A DNA stretch of 64,000 nucleotides from DASUFZ01 sp035541475 (lineage in GTDB: Bacteria > Myxococcota_A > UBA9160 > SMWR01), in assembly GCA_035541475.1 (NCBI GenBank), contig DATKND010000054.1:1-64000 (forward strand). Reading direction: 5' to 3'. Below are positions 16,888-24,033 of the stretch, in pieces (within the stretch, counting starts at the first letter, position 1; the number at the start of each line of letters is the position of its first letter). Made by a program: the position numbers and the translations under genes. Under the pieces are notes generated by a model, which saw only the letters and a program-made list of their open reading frames with translations, was not told where the DNA came from and ran no database searches.

Positions 16888-17024
16888 GGCCTCGGCGTAG
16901 TCGACGGCGGCTTCGACTTGTCGGGTCGAGGCACATGGCCTCGGGTCGATCCTCGCCGCATCCGCATCGCGAACCGAGCTTCTTCGAGCCGCGCTCGGCG
17001 GGTCGCCTGGTCCTCACTCGCCAT
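16884..17024 (-). CDS. Small ORF overlapping the PIN-like gene, possible antitoxin remnant
   Basis: 46 codons with a GGAG 8 bases before the ATG and a stop overlapping the PIN-like gene's ATG. The sequence is highly basic (ATRRARLEEARFAMRMRRGS) and ends Pro-rich. It has no recognised antitoxin fold. The PIN-like frame is itself open upstream of its ATG, so this small frame may not be the translated one. Confidence 0.3.
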   Translation of the reverse strand: MASEDQATRRARLEEARFAMRMRRGSTRGHVPRPDKSKPPSTTPRP

Positions 17025-17237
17025 GTCGGGAACTCCCCCTCCGCGCCGCTTGGGGGGCGCCGGGTGGCAAGGGCGCGGCCGGAGGGGGGAGGCCGACCGT
17101 TGGCTAGTTCCGGGGAAGTTTATCGACGGCAACGACACGGGCAAGCGTGGCGCTCCGTCGGTGACCGACGCGATTCGGCGTGTTCCGACGCGATCCGACA
17201 CGGTCGACGGCGGGGCCGGGCCCCGACGGCGATCACG

Positions 17238-17585
17238 TCATCGACGACGAGCTGCCACCGCGAGCCCGAGCAGCCCGACGCCGAGCAGCGCGGCGGTCGT
17301 CGGCTCGCGCGTCACTTGCAGCTCGGTCGTTACCGGAATCGTGACATCCGGCGGCGTCGCGAATGGCGAGGGTCGGGCGGCGCTCGTCGAGCAATGCGGA
17401 TACCGATCCAATTCCAGCGGCGCGCCGGACATCGACCGCCGGTGAGTGGGTCTCGCCCGGCTTCCCGCGCAACGCCGAACTGTGTTTCGGCGGACTCGAC
17501 CTTCTACAGGGTCAAGCAACGCGGCGAGAAGCTTATCCAGATCGAGTTCAGCCAGCAGGTCTAAGACCGATACCGGAGAGGTCAT
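17238..17585 (-). pseudogene. Remnant of a PEP-CTERM sorting-signal protein
   Basis: The C-terminal end reads REPTTAALLGVGLLGLAVAARRR, the EP motif, hydrophobic helix and Arg tail of exosortase (PEP-CTERM) targets. Only the last 40 or so residues (from about PPDVTIPVTTELQV) look like coding sequence. The upstream frame is rich in Arg and Ser and has no secretion signal. It is probably the tail of a gene whose front has been lost. No exosortase gene is in the window. Confidence 0.4.
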
Positions 17586-17617
17586 CGTCGAGAACCTGGA
17601 GGCGTGATCGAGAGGAG

Positions 17618-18670
17618 CTACCCCACCCGCTCCATCGCGGTCCTGAGAGAATCCAGGCCGAGGTTGAAGTAGCTCCGCTGGATTACCTCAAGGCTCGACC
17701 AACCGCCCAGACGGCGAATCACCTCAGCGTTTGCACCGGTCTCAGCGAGGGTCGTCGCCCAGGTGCGTCGGCAGACGTGGAGCCCGAGAGGCTCCATCCC
17801 AGCCCGCAGGTACGCCTTGCGAACGCGATCTTCGACGGTCCGAAGCTGCCCACCGTCGTTCGCGCGGATGAAGAACCAGTCCTCGGGCTTCATCTGGCCG
17901 CGCTGGTGCTCAATGTAGTGTTGCAGGTAGCGAAGAAGCCGAGCGCCGATCGGTACTACACGCCGTTGCTTCGACTTCGGAGACCACCGTCTCCCGTCTT
18001 CGAGCACCTTCGCCCGCACATGGATCAAGCCGCGGAGATCCACGTCTCGGGCTTGCAGGGTGAGGGCCTCCCCGCGTCGAAGGCCCGCGTAGAGGCAGAG
18101 CGCGACGATCATCCGTAGCTGCGGATCGCAGGCCGCGAGGAGCTGGCCTTGCTCTTTCCGCGTGAGGATGCGCGGGTCGCAGTCGTCTCGGACCGAGGTG
18201 AGCCCACTGAGTTCGAGCGGAGGGAGTCGTTCGATCAGTCCGCTTCGAAGGGCCCAATGGAGGGCAGCCTTGATCACCCTCAGATCCCGGTTGTAGCTGA
18301 CGACCTGGGCGCCGCCGGATGCCCGGAACTCGCAATGCCGACGGATCGCTTCCATATCCAGCAGGACTAGGGGACAGGAAGCAAGGCCGGTCTTCTGAAC
18401 CGCCTTGAGCACCTCCCGGTCGTTCCGGAGCGTGTCTTCTTTGACTGCCCCTCTCTTGCTGGTGGCAATCCCAGCACACCGGGTCCGGTGCCAGCGCTGG
18501 AGTAGATCGCGAAGGACGAACGAGTGACCTGGCTTCGACTGCCCGGACTCCTCCCTCGCTAGCCACTGCTCAGCCTCGGCGTAGGTCGGGAAGACCTTCC
18601 GGAGACGGCCTCGGGCGGCCTTGGAATCAGCGATCCAAGTCCCGTTCGGACGCTTACGAATCGAGCCCAT
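17618..18670 (-). CDS. Tyrosine recombinase / phage-type integrase
   Basis: A site-specific recombinase of about 350 residues. The N-terminus (GSIRKRPNGTWIADSKAARGR) is an AP2-like arm-binding region. A SAM-like core-binding domain follows, and the catalytic domain has the first Arg in YAGLRRGEALTL, the H-x-x-R box in LHVCRRTWAT, GGW in place of the second His, and the nucleophile Tyr in QRSYFNLG. ATG 18670, with AGAGG about 7 bases upstream, is preferred to ATG 18736 because the family usually begins MGSI. The gene starts about 110 bases from a truncated tRNA-Ser, the usual position of an integrase next to its attachment site. Confidence 0.9.
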   Translation of the reverse strand: MGSIRKRPNGTWIADSKAARGRLRKVFPTYAEAEQWLAREESGQSKPGHSFVLRDLLQRWHRTRCAGIATSKRGAVKEDTLRNDREVLKAVQKTGLASCPLVLLDMEAIRRHCEFRASGGAQVVSYNRDLRVIKAALHWALRSGLIERLPPLELSGLTSVRDDCDPRILTRKEQGQLLAACDPQLRMIVALCLYAGLRRGEALTLQARDVDLRGLIHVRAKVLEDGRRWSPKSKQRRVVPIGARLLRYLQHYIEHQRGQMKPEDWFFIRANDGGQLRTVEDRVRKAYLRAGMEPLGLHVCRRTWATTLAETGANAEVIRRLGGWSSLEVIQRSYFNLGLDSLRTAMERVG

Positions 18671-18778
18671 TTGCGTGCCTCTGGTGGTTCGCACCATGGC
18701 AACGATCGACTGTTCGATAGGCTCGCTTAAGTCCATACCGGTAAAGGCTTTTCAGCAACCGGCAACCAATCGCGGACC

Positions 18779-18819
18779 TTTCGAGTCAGGCCCGTTCAAC
18801 CGGACTCCGGCACCTCTCC
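18779..18819 (-). pseudogene. 5' half of a tRNA-Ser(CGA) at the island edge
   Basis: On the minus strand from 18819 the sequence reads GGAGAGGTGCCGGAG, a D-loop GGTTGAACGG, then CTGACTCGAAA. This is the acceptor strand, D arm and anticodon loop (CGA) of a bacterial tRNA-Ser. The D-loop seems two bases longer than usual. After the anticodon loop the next bases (GGTCC) do not pair with the 5' stem strand, and no variable arm, T arm or 3' acceptor follows. The break at the anticodon loop, next to an integrase, suggests an attachment-site crossover. Confidence 0.5.
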
Positions 18820-18833
18820 GAAGGGCGCGGATT

Positions 18834-21068
18834 CTAGCGGCTTCGCGGTGCAGCGTGCGGCTTTCCGTCCGACTCCGCGCCGAACGCTTGCAGCGCTTGC
18901 TGGAGCTGCTCGTTTCCCGGATGCCGCGCGAGCGCCGCCTTCAGCACGTCGATGGACCGCTTCGCGTCGCCCGAGTCGTGGAGCGCGACGGCATACACGT
19001 AGGCGAAGCGAGCGTCGTCCGGCTCGATCGCCGCGGCGCGCTCGAAGTGCGCGAGCGCCTCCTCGGCGCGGCCCGCGCGCACGAGCGCGAGCCCCATCGC
19101 ATGATGGAGGTCGGCGCTGCCGGGCTCGCGCGCGAGCGCGTCGGAGAGCACGCGGACACCCTCGGCGTCGCGCCCGGCGATGCGGTGGAGGTCCGCGAGA
19201 TTCACCGACGCGGGCACGAAGTGCGGCTCGATCGCGAGCGCTGCCTCGTACTCGCGTTGCGCGCCGACCAGGTCGCCCTGCGCGGCCGCGAGCACGCCCG
19301 CGGCGACGCGCGTCTCCGGCCGATCGGCGTCGCGCGCGAGCGCGCCCCGATACTCGGCCAGCGCGCGCTCGAAGTCGGAGCCGAGCGCCGCACGCGCGTC
19401 GGGCGGGAGCGACACCAGGGTGCGTGCCGACTGGATCCGCACCGCGCGCCGCGGATCCCGCAGCAGCGGCGCGGCGAGCTGCGAGCGCAGCGCGGGCGGC
19501 CACGGCTCGAGCGCCTCGAGCGCCGCCATGCGGACGAGCGGGTCGGCGTCGCCGAGGCCGGCCTGGATGCTCGGCAGGACCTCGCGAGCGGGGTGGGTCG
19601 CGAGCTCGTGCAGCGCGGTCGCGCGCGCGATCGCCGGCTGCGAGACGTCACTCGCGAGCTCGGCGAGGGCCGCGCTCGCACCAGGCAGATCGCGGCGCGC
19701 GGCGTCGAGCGCGGACCCGAAGTGCGCGCGCGGCGGCGGACCGTCGCCACGCCAGCGCGCCACGGTGTCCGCGGCCCAGGCGTCTCCGCGCGCGGCATGG
19801 CATGCGCCGCACGCGTTCGGCGTGCCGAGCGCGACGGAGAGATCCGGGCGCGGCACGCGCAGCGAGTGGTCGCGGCGCACGTCGATCCGCATGTACGTGC
19901 GAGTCGGCATGTGGCACGAGACACAGCGCGCGCTCTCGCTGCCGGGCTCGTGGTGGTGGTGCGCGCGCGTCGCGAACACCTCGTCGCGGTGACACTTCGA
20001 GCAGACGGCGTCGGCGTCGACGGCGAGAGAATGCGGGTCATGGCAATCGCTGCACGTGACACCCGCCGCGAACATGCGGCTCTGGAGGAACGAGCCGTAC
20101 TCGTAGACCTCGTCGTCGATCTGTCCGTCCGCGTGGTAGAGGCCCGCGTCGAGCAGCGCCGGCCGGTAGTGGTCGAGGAAGGCGTGACCGGGCTGCCAGC
20201 CGTCGGCGATCGTCGCGCGCCGCGCATGGCAGGGCGCGCAGACCTCGAGCTCCTGCGGCGCGCCAGCGGGCGGGTCGCGCTTCGCGATCGCGGCGCCGGG
20301 CGCGAAGCGGAAGGCGTGCTCGGCGCCGAGCTCGGCGGTGAGCCCCATCTCGAGCGCGCTCGGCCGCGCGCCTTCCTTCGCCCCGGCGTGCGTCGCCGCG
20401 CGCGCCCACTCGACGTGTCGCGATCCCGGACCGTGACACGCCTCGCAGCCGACGCCGAGCTCCGACCAGCGCGACTCGTAGCGATCCCCGCTCGCGACGT
20501 AGCCCTTCTCGTAGTCGGTGACGTGGCAGTCCGCGCACATCGCGTTCCACGTATGGCTCGGCCGCGACCAGTGGAGCACGTCGTCCGGCGGGATCGCGTC
20601 GCGCTGGAGGTGGAACCAGCGCTCGCCGCCGGCCGAAGCGGGCCGCGTGTCCCACGCGGTGTCGAGCGATTGCAGTCGGCCGCGCGGTCCTTCGACGAGG
20701 AGCTGCTGCAAGGGCCTCACGCCGAGCGCGTACGCGACCGCGTGCTCGCCGCCCTCCGTCTCCACGACGAAGCGGCCGTCGCGCTGCCGGAAGCGCGACG
20801 ACACGCCGAAGTGATCGAGCGCGGCGTCGGAGAAGTCGCCGCGCAGGCTGGCGGCGGTCGCCGTCTGCATCGCCAGCGCGTGATCCGAGTCGCGCCAGCG
20901 CGCGCTCTCCGCGGCGTGGCATTCGGCGCAGCCCGCGCTGCCGACGTAGCGCGCTGTCTCGGGAGGCACGGGCGGTGTCGCAGCGGTGCGCTCCTTGCCG
21001 CCGCAGCCCGACGCGAGCGCCAGCGCGAGCAGCGTTCGCACACCGAGAGAGGGCTTCGCGCCGCGCAC
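18834..21068 (-). CDS. Octahaem c-type cytochrome lipoprotein with HEAT-like and TPR repeats
   Basis: A 744-residue exported protein with a lipobox (LASGCGG). Eight CxxCH haem motifs are visible in the first 400 or so residues: CAECH, CADCH, CEACH, CAPCH, CSDCH, CSKCH, CVSCH and CGACH. Distal His ligands are probable in between (for example HHHHEPGSES). Residues of about 430-540 form HEAT-like helices (LRDPRRAVRIQSARTL), and about 560-740 are TPR repeats (GDLVGAQREYEAALAIEP, RAEEALAHFERAAAIEP). Such cytochrome/TPR proteins sit outside the inner membrane and pass electrons or scaffold complexes. The natural acceptor is unknown. The stop is next to the tRNA remnant. Confidence 0.9.
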   Translation of the reverse strand: MRGAKPSLGVRTLLALALASGCGGKERTAATPPVPPETARYVGSAGCAECHAAESARWRDSDHALAMQTATAASLRGDFSDAALDHFGVSSRFRQRDGRFVVETEGGEHAVAYALGVRPLQQLLVEGPRGRLQSLDTAWDTRPASAGGERWFHLQRDAIPPDDVLHWSRPSHTWNAMCADCHVTDYEKGYVASGDRYESRWSELGVGCEACHGPGSRHVEWARAATHAGAKEGARPSALEMGLTAELGAEHAFRFAPGAAIAKRDPPAGAPQELEVCAPCHARRATIADGWQPGHAFLDHYRPALLDAGLYHADGQIDDEVYEYGSFLQSRMFAAGVTCSDCHDPHSLAVDADAVCSKCHRDEVFATRAHHHHEPGSESARCVSCHMPTRTYMRIDVRRDHSLRVPRPDLSVALGTPNACGACHAARGDAWAADTVARWRGDGPPPRAHFGSALDAARRDLPGASAALAELASDVSQPAIARATALHELATHPAREVLPSIQAGLGDADPLVRMAALEALEPWPPALRSQLAAPLLRDPRRAVRIQSARTLVSLPPDARAALGSDFERALAEYRGALARDADRPETRVAAGVLAAAQGDLVGAQREYEAALAIEPHFVPASVNLADLHRIAGRDAEGVRVLSDALAREPGSADLHHAMGLALVRAGRAEEALAHFERAAAIEPDDARFAYVYAVALHDSGDAKRSIDVLKAALARHPGNEQLQQALQAFGAESDGKPHAAPRSR

Positions 21069-21247
21069 GCGCGGAGACTGTCACGAATGCGCGGTCACCG
21101 GTAGCGCCGCCATCGATTCGGGCCTCGCTGGTCTGTGCGACGTTCGCGGGAGCGGCTAAGCTGCGCCCCCGATCGACCCGGGGCGTCGCTCCTGCGAGCG
21201 AACGACCTTGCGACGAGAGCCCGCGGTCGGAGGAGAATCAACCGAGC

Positions 21248-21487
21248 TTGGCGCGCGACGACCTCATCCAGGCAACCGGCACCGTGGACAAGATCCTCGG
21301 TGGCGGGCGCTACCAGGTCGCGCTCGACGGCGGGCAGTCGGTGACGGCGCAGCTCTCCGGACGCATGCGCCGTTTCCGCATCCGCGTGATTCCCGGCGAC
21401 CGTGTCCAGGTCGGACTCTCGCCCTACGATCCGACGCACGGATTCATCACGTTCCGGCTGCGCGAAGGCCAGCAGGGCCCCGCCTAG
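21248..21487 (+). CDS. infA: Translation initiation factor IF-1
   Basis: A 79-residue S1/OB-fold protein that binds the ribosomal A site during initiation. Family landmarks are DDLIQATGTVDKILGGGRYQVAL, LSGRMRRFRIRVIPGDRVQVGLSPYD and the final ITFRL. The start is TTG 21248 (then GCG-CGC-GAC); a GGAGGAGA lies about 11 bases upstream and no ATG is available. It is slightly longer at the C-terminus than the E. coli protein. Confidence 0.93.
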   Translation: MARDDLIQATGTVDKILGGGRYQVALDGGQSVTAQLSGRMRRFRIRVIPGDRVQVGLSPYDPTHGFITFRLREGQQGPA

Positions 21488-21515
21488 TCTTGCCGGGCCT
21501 TCGCGCTCCGGGCTG

Positions 21516-22166
21516 ATGTCCTCGCGCGCGGTCCGGCTCACGCTCCAGGCGATCCAGGCCGCCGATCGCGCGCGCCTCGCCTGGCTGGTGCGACGCCACC
21601 CCGGGCTCGAGCTCGATCCCGCCGCGAGCACGAACTTTGCGGTCGCGCGATTCCTGCTCGCGCCCGGCGCCCGACTTCGCCTCGCGGCAGGTGCGGTCAC
21701 GGATCGCGTGCCCGGCGCGCTCGTCTTCCTGATCGAGTCGGGCGCCGAAGTCGAGATCGGTCCCGGCACGTGGCTTCGCACCGAGCTCGAGTCGGTGCGG
21801 ATCGCGGCCTACACCGGCGCGCGGATCGCGACCGGCCCCGAGTGCCTGCTGAACGGCTGCCACCTCTCGTCCAAACGCGAGGTGCGGCTCGGACGCCGCG
21901 TGTGGGTCGGGCTCGGGACCCGCGTCTTCGACTCCGACCAGCACGACTACGACGACCTGCGCCCGATCCGCAGCGAGCCCGTCTCGATCGGCGACTTCAC
22001 GTGGGTCGCCTCCGACGCGACCGTGATGAAGGGTGTCCGCATCGGCGAGCACTGCATCGTCGGCGCGCGCTCGCTCGTCACCTCCGACGTGCCGCCCCAT
22101 ACGCTGGTCTTCGGCCAGCCGGCGCGGCCGCGCGGGACCGTCGGCGATCGCAGTCGGGCGAGATAG
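21516..22166 (+). CDS. Left-handed beta-helix (hexapeptide) acyltransferase
   Basis: A 216-residue protein of the hexapeptide-repeat acetyl/acyltransferase group (maltose/galactoside O-acetyltransferase-like). After a mixed N-terminal region, repeats such as IGPGTWLRTEL, GARIATGPECLLNG, RLGRRVWVGLGTRV and IGDFTWVASDATVMKGVRIGEHCIVGARSLV form the beta-helix. The catalytic His is likely in DSDQHDYDD, and VFGQPARPRG is the typical end. The acceptor may be a surface sugar. The gene follows infA closely (28 bases) and precedes the formyltransferase. Confidence 0.82.
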   Translation: MSSRAVRLTLQAIQAADRARLAWLVRRHPGLELDPAASTNFAVARFLLAPGARLRLAAGAVTDRVPGALVFLIESGAEVEIGPGTWLRTELESVRIAAYTGARIATGPECLLNGCHLSSKREVRLGRRVWVGLGTRVFDSDQHDYDDLRPIRSEPVSIGDFTWVASDATVMKGVRIGEHCIVGARSLVTSDVPPHTLVFGQPARPRGTVGDRSRAR

Positions 22167-22176
22167 CATCGCGCGC

Positions 22177-23097
22177 ATGCCGCTCCGCATCGCGCTCTTC
22201 GGACAGGCTCCGTTCGGCCGCGACACCCTCGTGCGTCTGCTCGAGGCGGGCCACGAGGTGGTCGGCGTCTACGCGCCGCCGGAGGGCGCGCGTCCCGACC
22301 CGCTGGCGGAGGAGGCGAAGAAGCGGGGCCTCCGCCTGCTTCGCCACGCGCGCTTCCGCGCGAAGGGCGCCGCCATTCCCGAGCTCGTCGCGGAGCACCA
22401 CGCGCTCGGCGCCGACCTCAACGTGCTCGCCTTCGTGACCGTGATCCTGCCGCCGGAGATCGTCGATGCCCCGCGCCACGCCTCGCTCTGCTTCCATCCT
22501 TCTCTTCTTCCGCGTTTCCGCGGCGGCAACGCGCTGGCGTGGCAGATCCTGATGGGCGCGAAGGAGTCGGGAGTCACCGTGTTCCGGCCGGACTCCGGCG
22601 TCGACACGGGGCCGATCGTGGTGCAGAAGGGGCCGGTGTCGATCTCGGACACCGACACTGCCGCGACGCTCTACTTCGAGAAGCTCTACGGACTCGGCGT
22701 CGACGCGATCGCCGAGGCCGTGGCGGCGGTGGCCGATGGGAGCGCGCGTCCCGTCACGCAGGACGAGGAAGACGCGAGCCACCAGGATCTGGTGACGGAC
22801 GAGGTGGCGCGGCTCGACTTCACGAAGGACGCCGCGACGCTCGATCGCTGGATCCGCGGCTGCGATCCGCAGCCCGGCGCCTGGGCGCTGCGCGGCGGCG
22901 AGAAGCTGCGGCTCTTCGATGCGAAGCCCGCGTCCGGCGATACGGGCGCCGCACCGGGTACGGTCGTCGCGGTGGATGCGGGTCGCGTACAGATCGCGGC
23001 GCGCGGCGGGCGGCTCGACGTCGGCCGCGCCCGCGCCGAGAATGGGGCGAAGGTCGCGGCAGCGGAGCTCTTTGCTCCCGGCGATCACCTCACCTAG
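22177..23097 (+). CDS. Formyltransferase (Fmt / 10-formyl-THF dehydrogenase N-terminal-like)
   Basis: A 306-residue tetrahydrofolate-dependent formyltransferase. It begins LRIALFGQAPFGRDTL and has the folate-site and catalytic segments CFHPSLLPRFRGGNALAWQI, GVTVFRPDSGVDTGPI and LYFEKLY, with a C-terminal OB-like domain. These features are closer to the hydrolase domain of 10-formyltetrahydrofolate dehydrogenase than to tRNA-specific Fmt. The Asn/His/Asp set appears as GGNA, FHPSLLP and GVDTGP. It begins 10 bases after the acyltransferase stop, and the next gene begins 16 bases after it, suggesting one operon. Confidence 0.85.
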   Translation: MPLRIALFGQAPFGRDTLVRLLEAGHEVVGVYAPPEGARPDPLAEEAKKRGLRLLRHARFRAKGAAIPELVAEHHALGADLNVLAFVTVILPPEIVDAPRHASLCFHPSLLPRFRGGNALAWQILMGAKESGVTVFRPDSGVDTGPIVVQKGPVSISDTDTAATLYFEKLYGLGVDAIAEAVAAVADGSARPVTQDEEDASHQDLVTDEVARLDFTKDAATLDRWIRGCDPQPGAWALRGGEKLRLFDAKPASGDTGAAPGTVVAVDAGRVQIAARGGRLDVGRARAENGAKVAAAELFAPGDHLT

Positions 23098-23113
23098 CAA
23101 GCGACGGTTGCGC

Positions 23114-23836
23114 ATGGATCTCGTTCGCCGCGTCGGGTCGCTGCTCGGCGCGGCCGGTCTCGATCTACGCGGCGCGCTCTCGCCGTCGGTCTACGATGCG
23201 CTCGTCCCGCCGGGCTGGCGCTGCGACGCGCTGCTGACCGGTGCGCGCAGCGCGCTGGTGGTCGGGAGCGGGGGGCGGGCGCTCTGGCGCGCGGCACGCG
23301 AGTCGGGAGCGGCGGGCAGCGATCCGCTCGATCTCCACACGGCGCGAGCAATGCACGCGTGCGTCACCGAGCTGAGAGCGGCCGGTCACGCGGCTGTCGC
23401 AGTCTTCGCACACGAGCGCCGCGGCGGCACCTTCGCCGACTTCGTCGCGCTCGCACACGCGGCAGGTCTGGGCGCGCCGAGTCGCCTCGGCCTGCTCGTC
23501 CATCCCATCTACGGTCCGTGGCTCTCTTTGCGCGCGCTGCTCGTGAGCGAGCTCGCCTGGCCGGAGTCGACTCCGCTCCGGAGCTTCGACCCCTGCACGG
23601 GCTGTCCGGCGCCCTGCGCCACCGCCTGTCACGGCGCCGCGGTCGGGCGCTCGGGCTTCGACGTCCCGCGCTGCGCGGCGACGCGGCGGCGCGATCCGCG
23701 CTGCGCCCTTCGCTGCGGCGCGCGCCACGCCTGCGTGCTCGGCCGGGACCACGTCTACCTCGCGGAGGCCGAGGGCCATCACATGCGGAGCGTGTCCCCG
23801 CAGGCGCTGCTTGAAAGCCAGGGGGACCGAACCTAA
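23114..23836 (+). CDS. QueG-like (epoxyqueuosine reductase-related) cysteine-rich protein
   Basis: 240 residues with the layout of the QueG family: an N-terminal corrinoid-binding-like region (ALVVGSGGRALW), LLVHPIYGPWLSLRALLVSE, and cysteines in CTGCPAPCATACHGAAV, DVPRC, CALRC and ARHAC that could hold iron-sulfur clusters. It is shorter than real epoxyqueuosine reductases (over 300 residues) and lacks their C-terminal HEAT part. A different reductive role is therefore likely. The gene is last in the infA/formyltransferase run. Confidence 0.6.
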   Translation: MDLVRRVGSLLGAAGLDLRGALSPSVYDALVPPGWRCDALLTGARSALVVGSGGRALWRAARESGAAGSDPLDLHTARAMHACVTELRAAGHAAVAVFAHERRGGTFADFVALAHAAGLGAPSRLGLLVHPIYGPWLSLRALLVSELAWPESTPLRSFDPCTGCPAPCATACHGAAVGRSGFDVPRCAATRRRDPRCALRCGARHACVLGRDHVYLAEAEGHHMRSVSPQALLESQGDRT

Positions 23837-24033
23837 ACTCCGCCGCCCTGCCGACCGAACGAGTGGCGCGATTCGCGCTCGCTCGGGGCCGTTCCGGCGC
23901 GGCGGACCTTCCCCCATCCTAGGAGCGACGAGGATCCGCCCGGCACCCGGGATGGGCCGCCCCAGAGAGGTCGGCGCATTCCGGCCGGCGACCGGTGCAA
24001 TCGCCTGCACCCTGCAACTCGCGAGGCACGTCC

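Larger units (their letters stand above)
1..18780. mobile_element. Putative integrated genomic island (right end in window)
   Basis: The integrase reads leftward from the tRNA-Ser fragment, so the element would lie to its left and run off the window. Supporting signs are the concentration of broken genes, a chimeric ORF, duplicated regulatory modules, a toxin-like gene and unknown genes in this stretch, against intact housekeeping genes to the right. The other boundary and a direct repeat are not visible here. A smaller element covering only about 16-18.8 kb is equally possible. Confidence 0.3.

Noticed and set aside
17150..17215. Short direct repeats around CGACGCGATNCG as a possible att or CRISPR unit
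   Set aside because: Only two imperfect copies are present, without regular spacing or matching at the integrase end.
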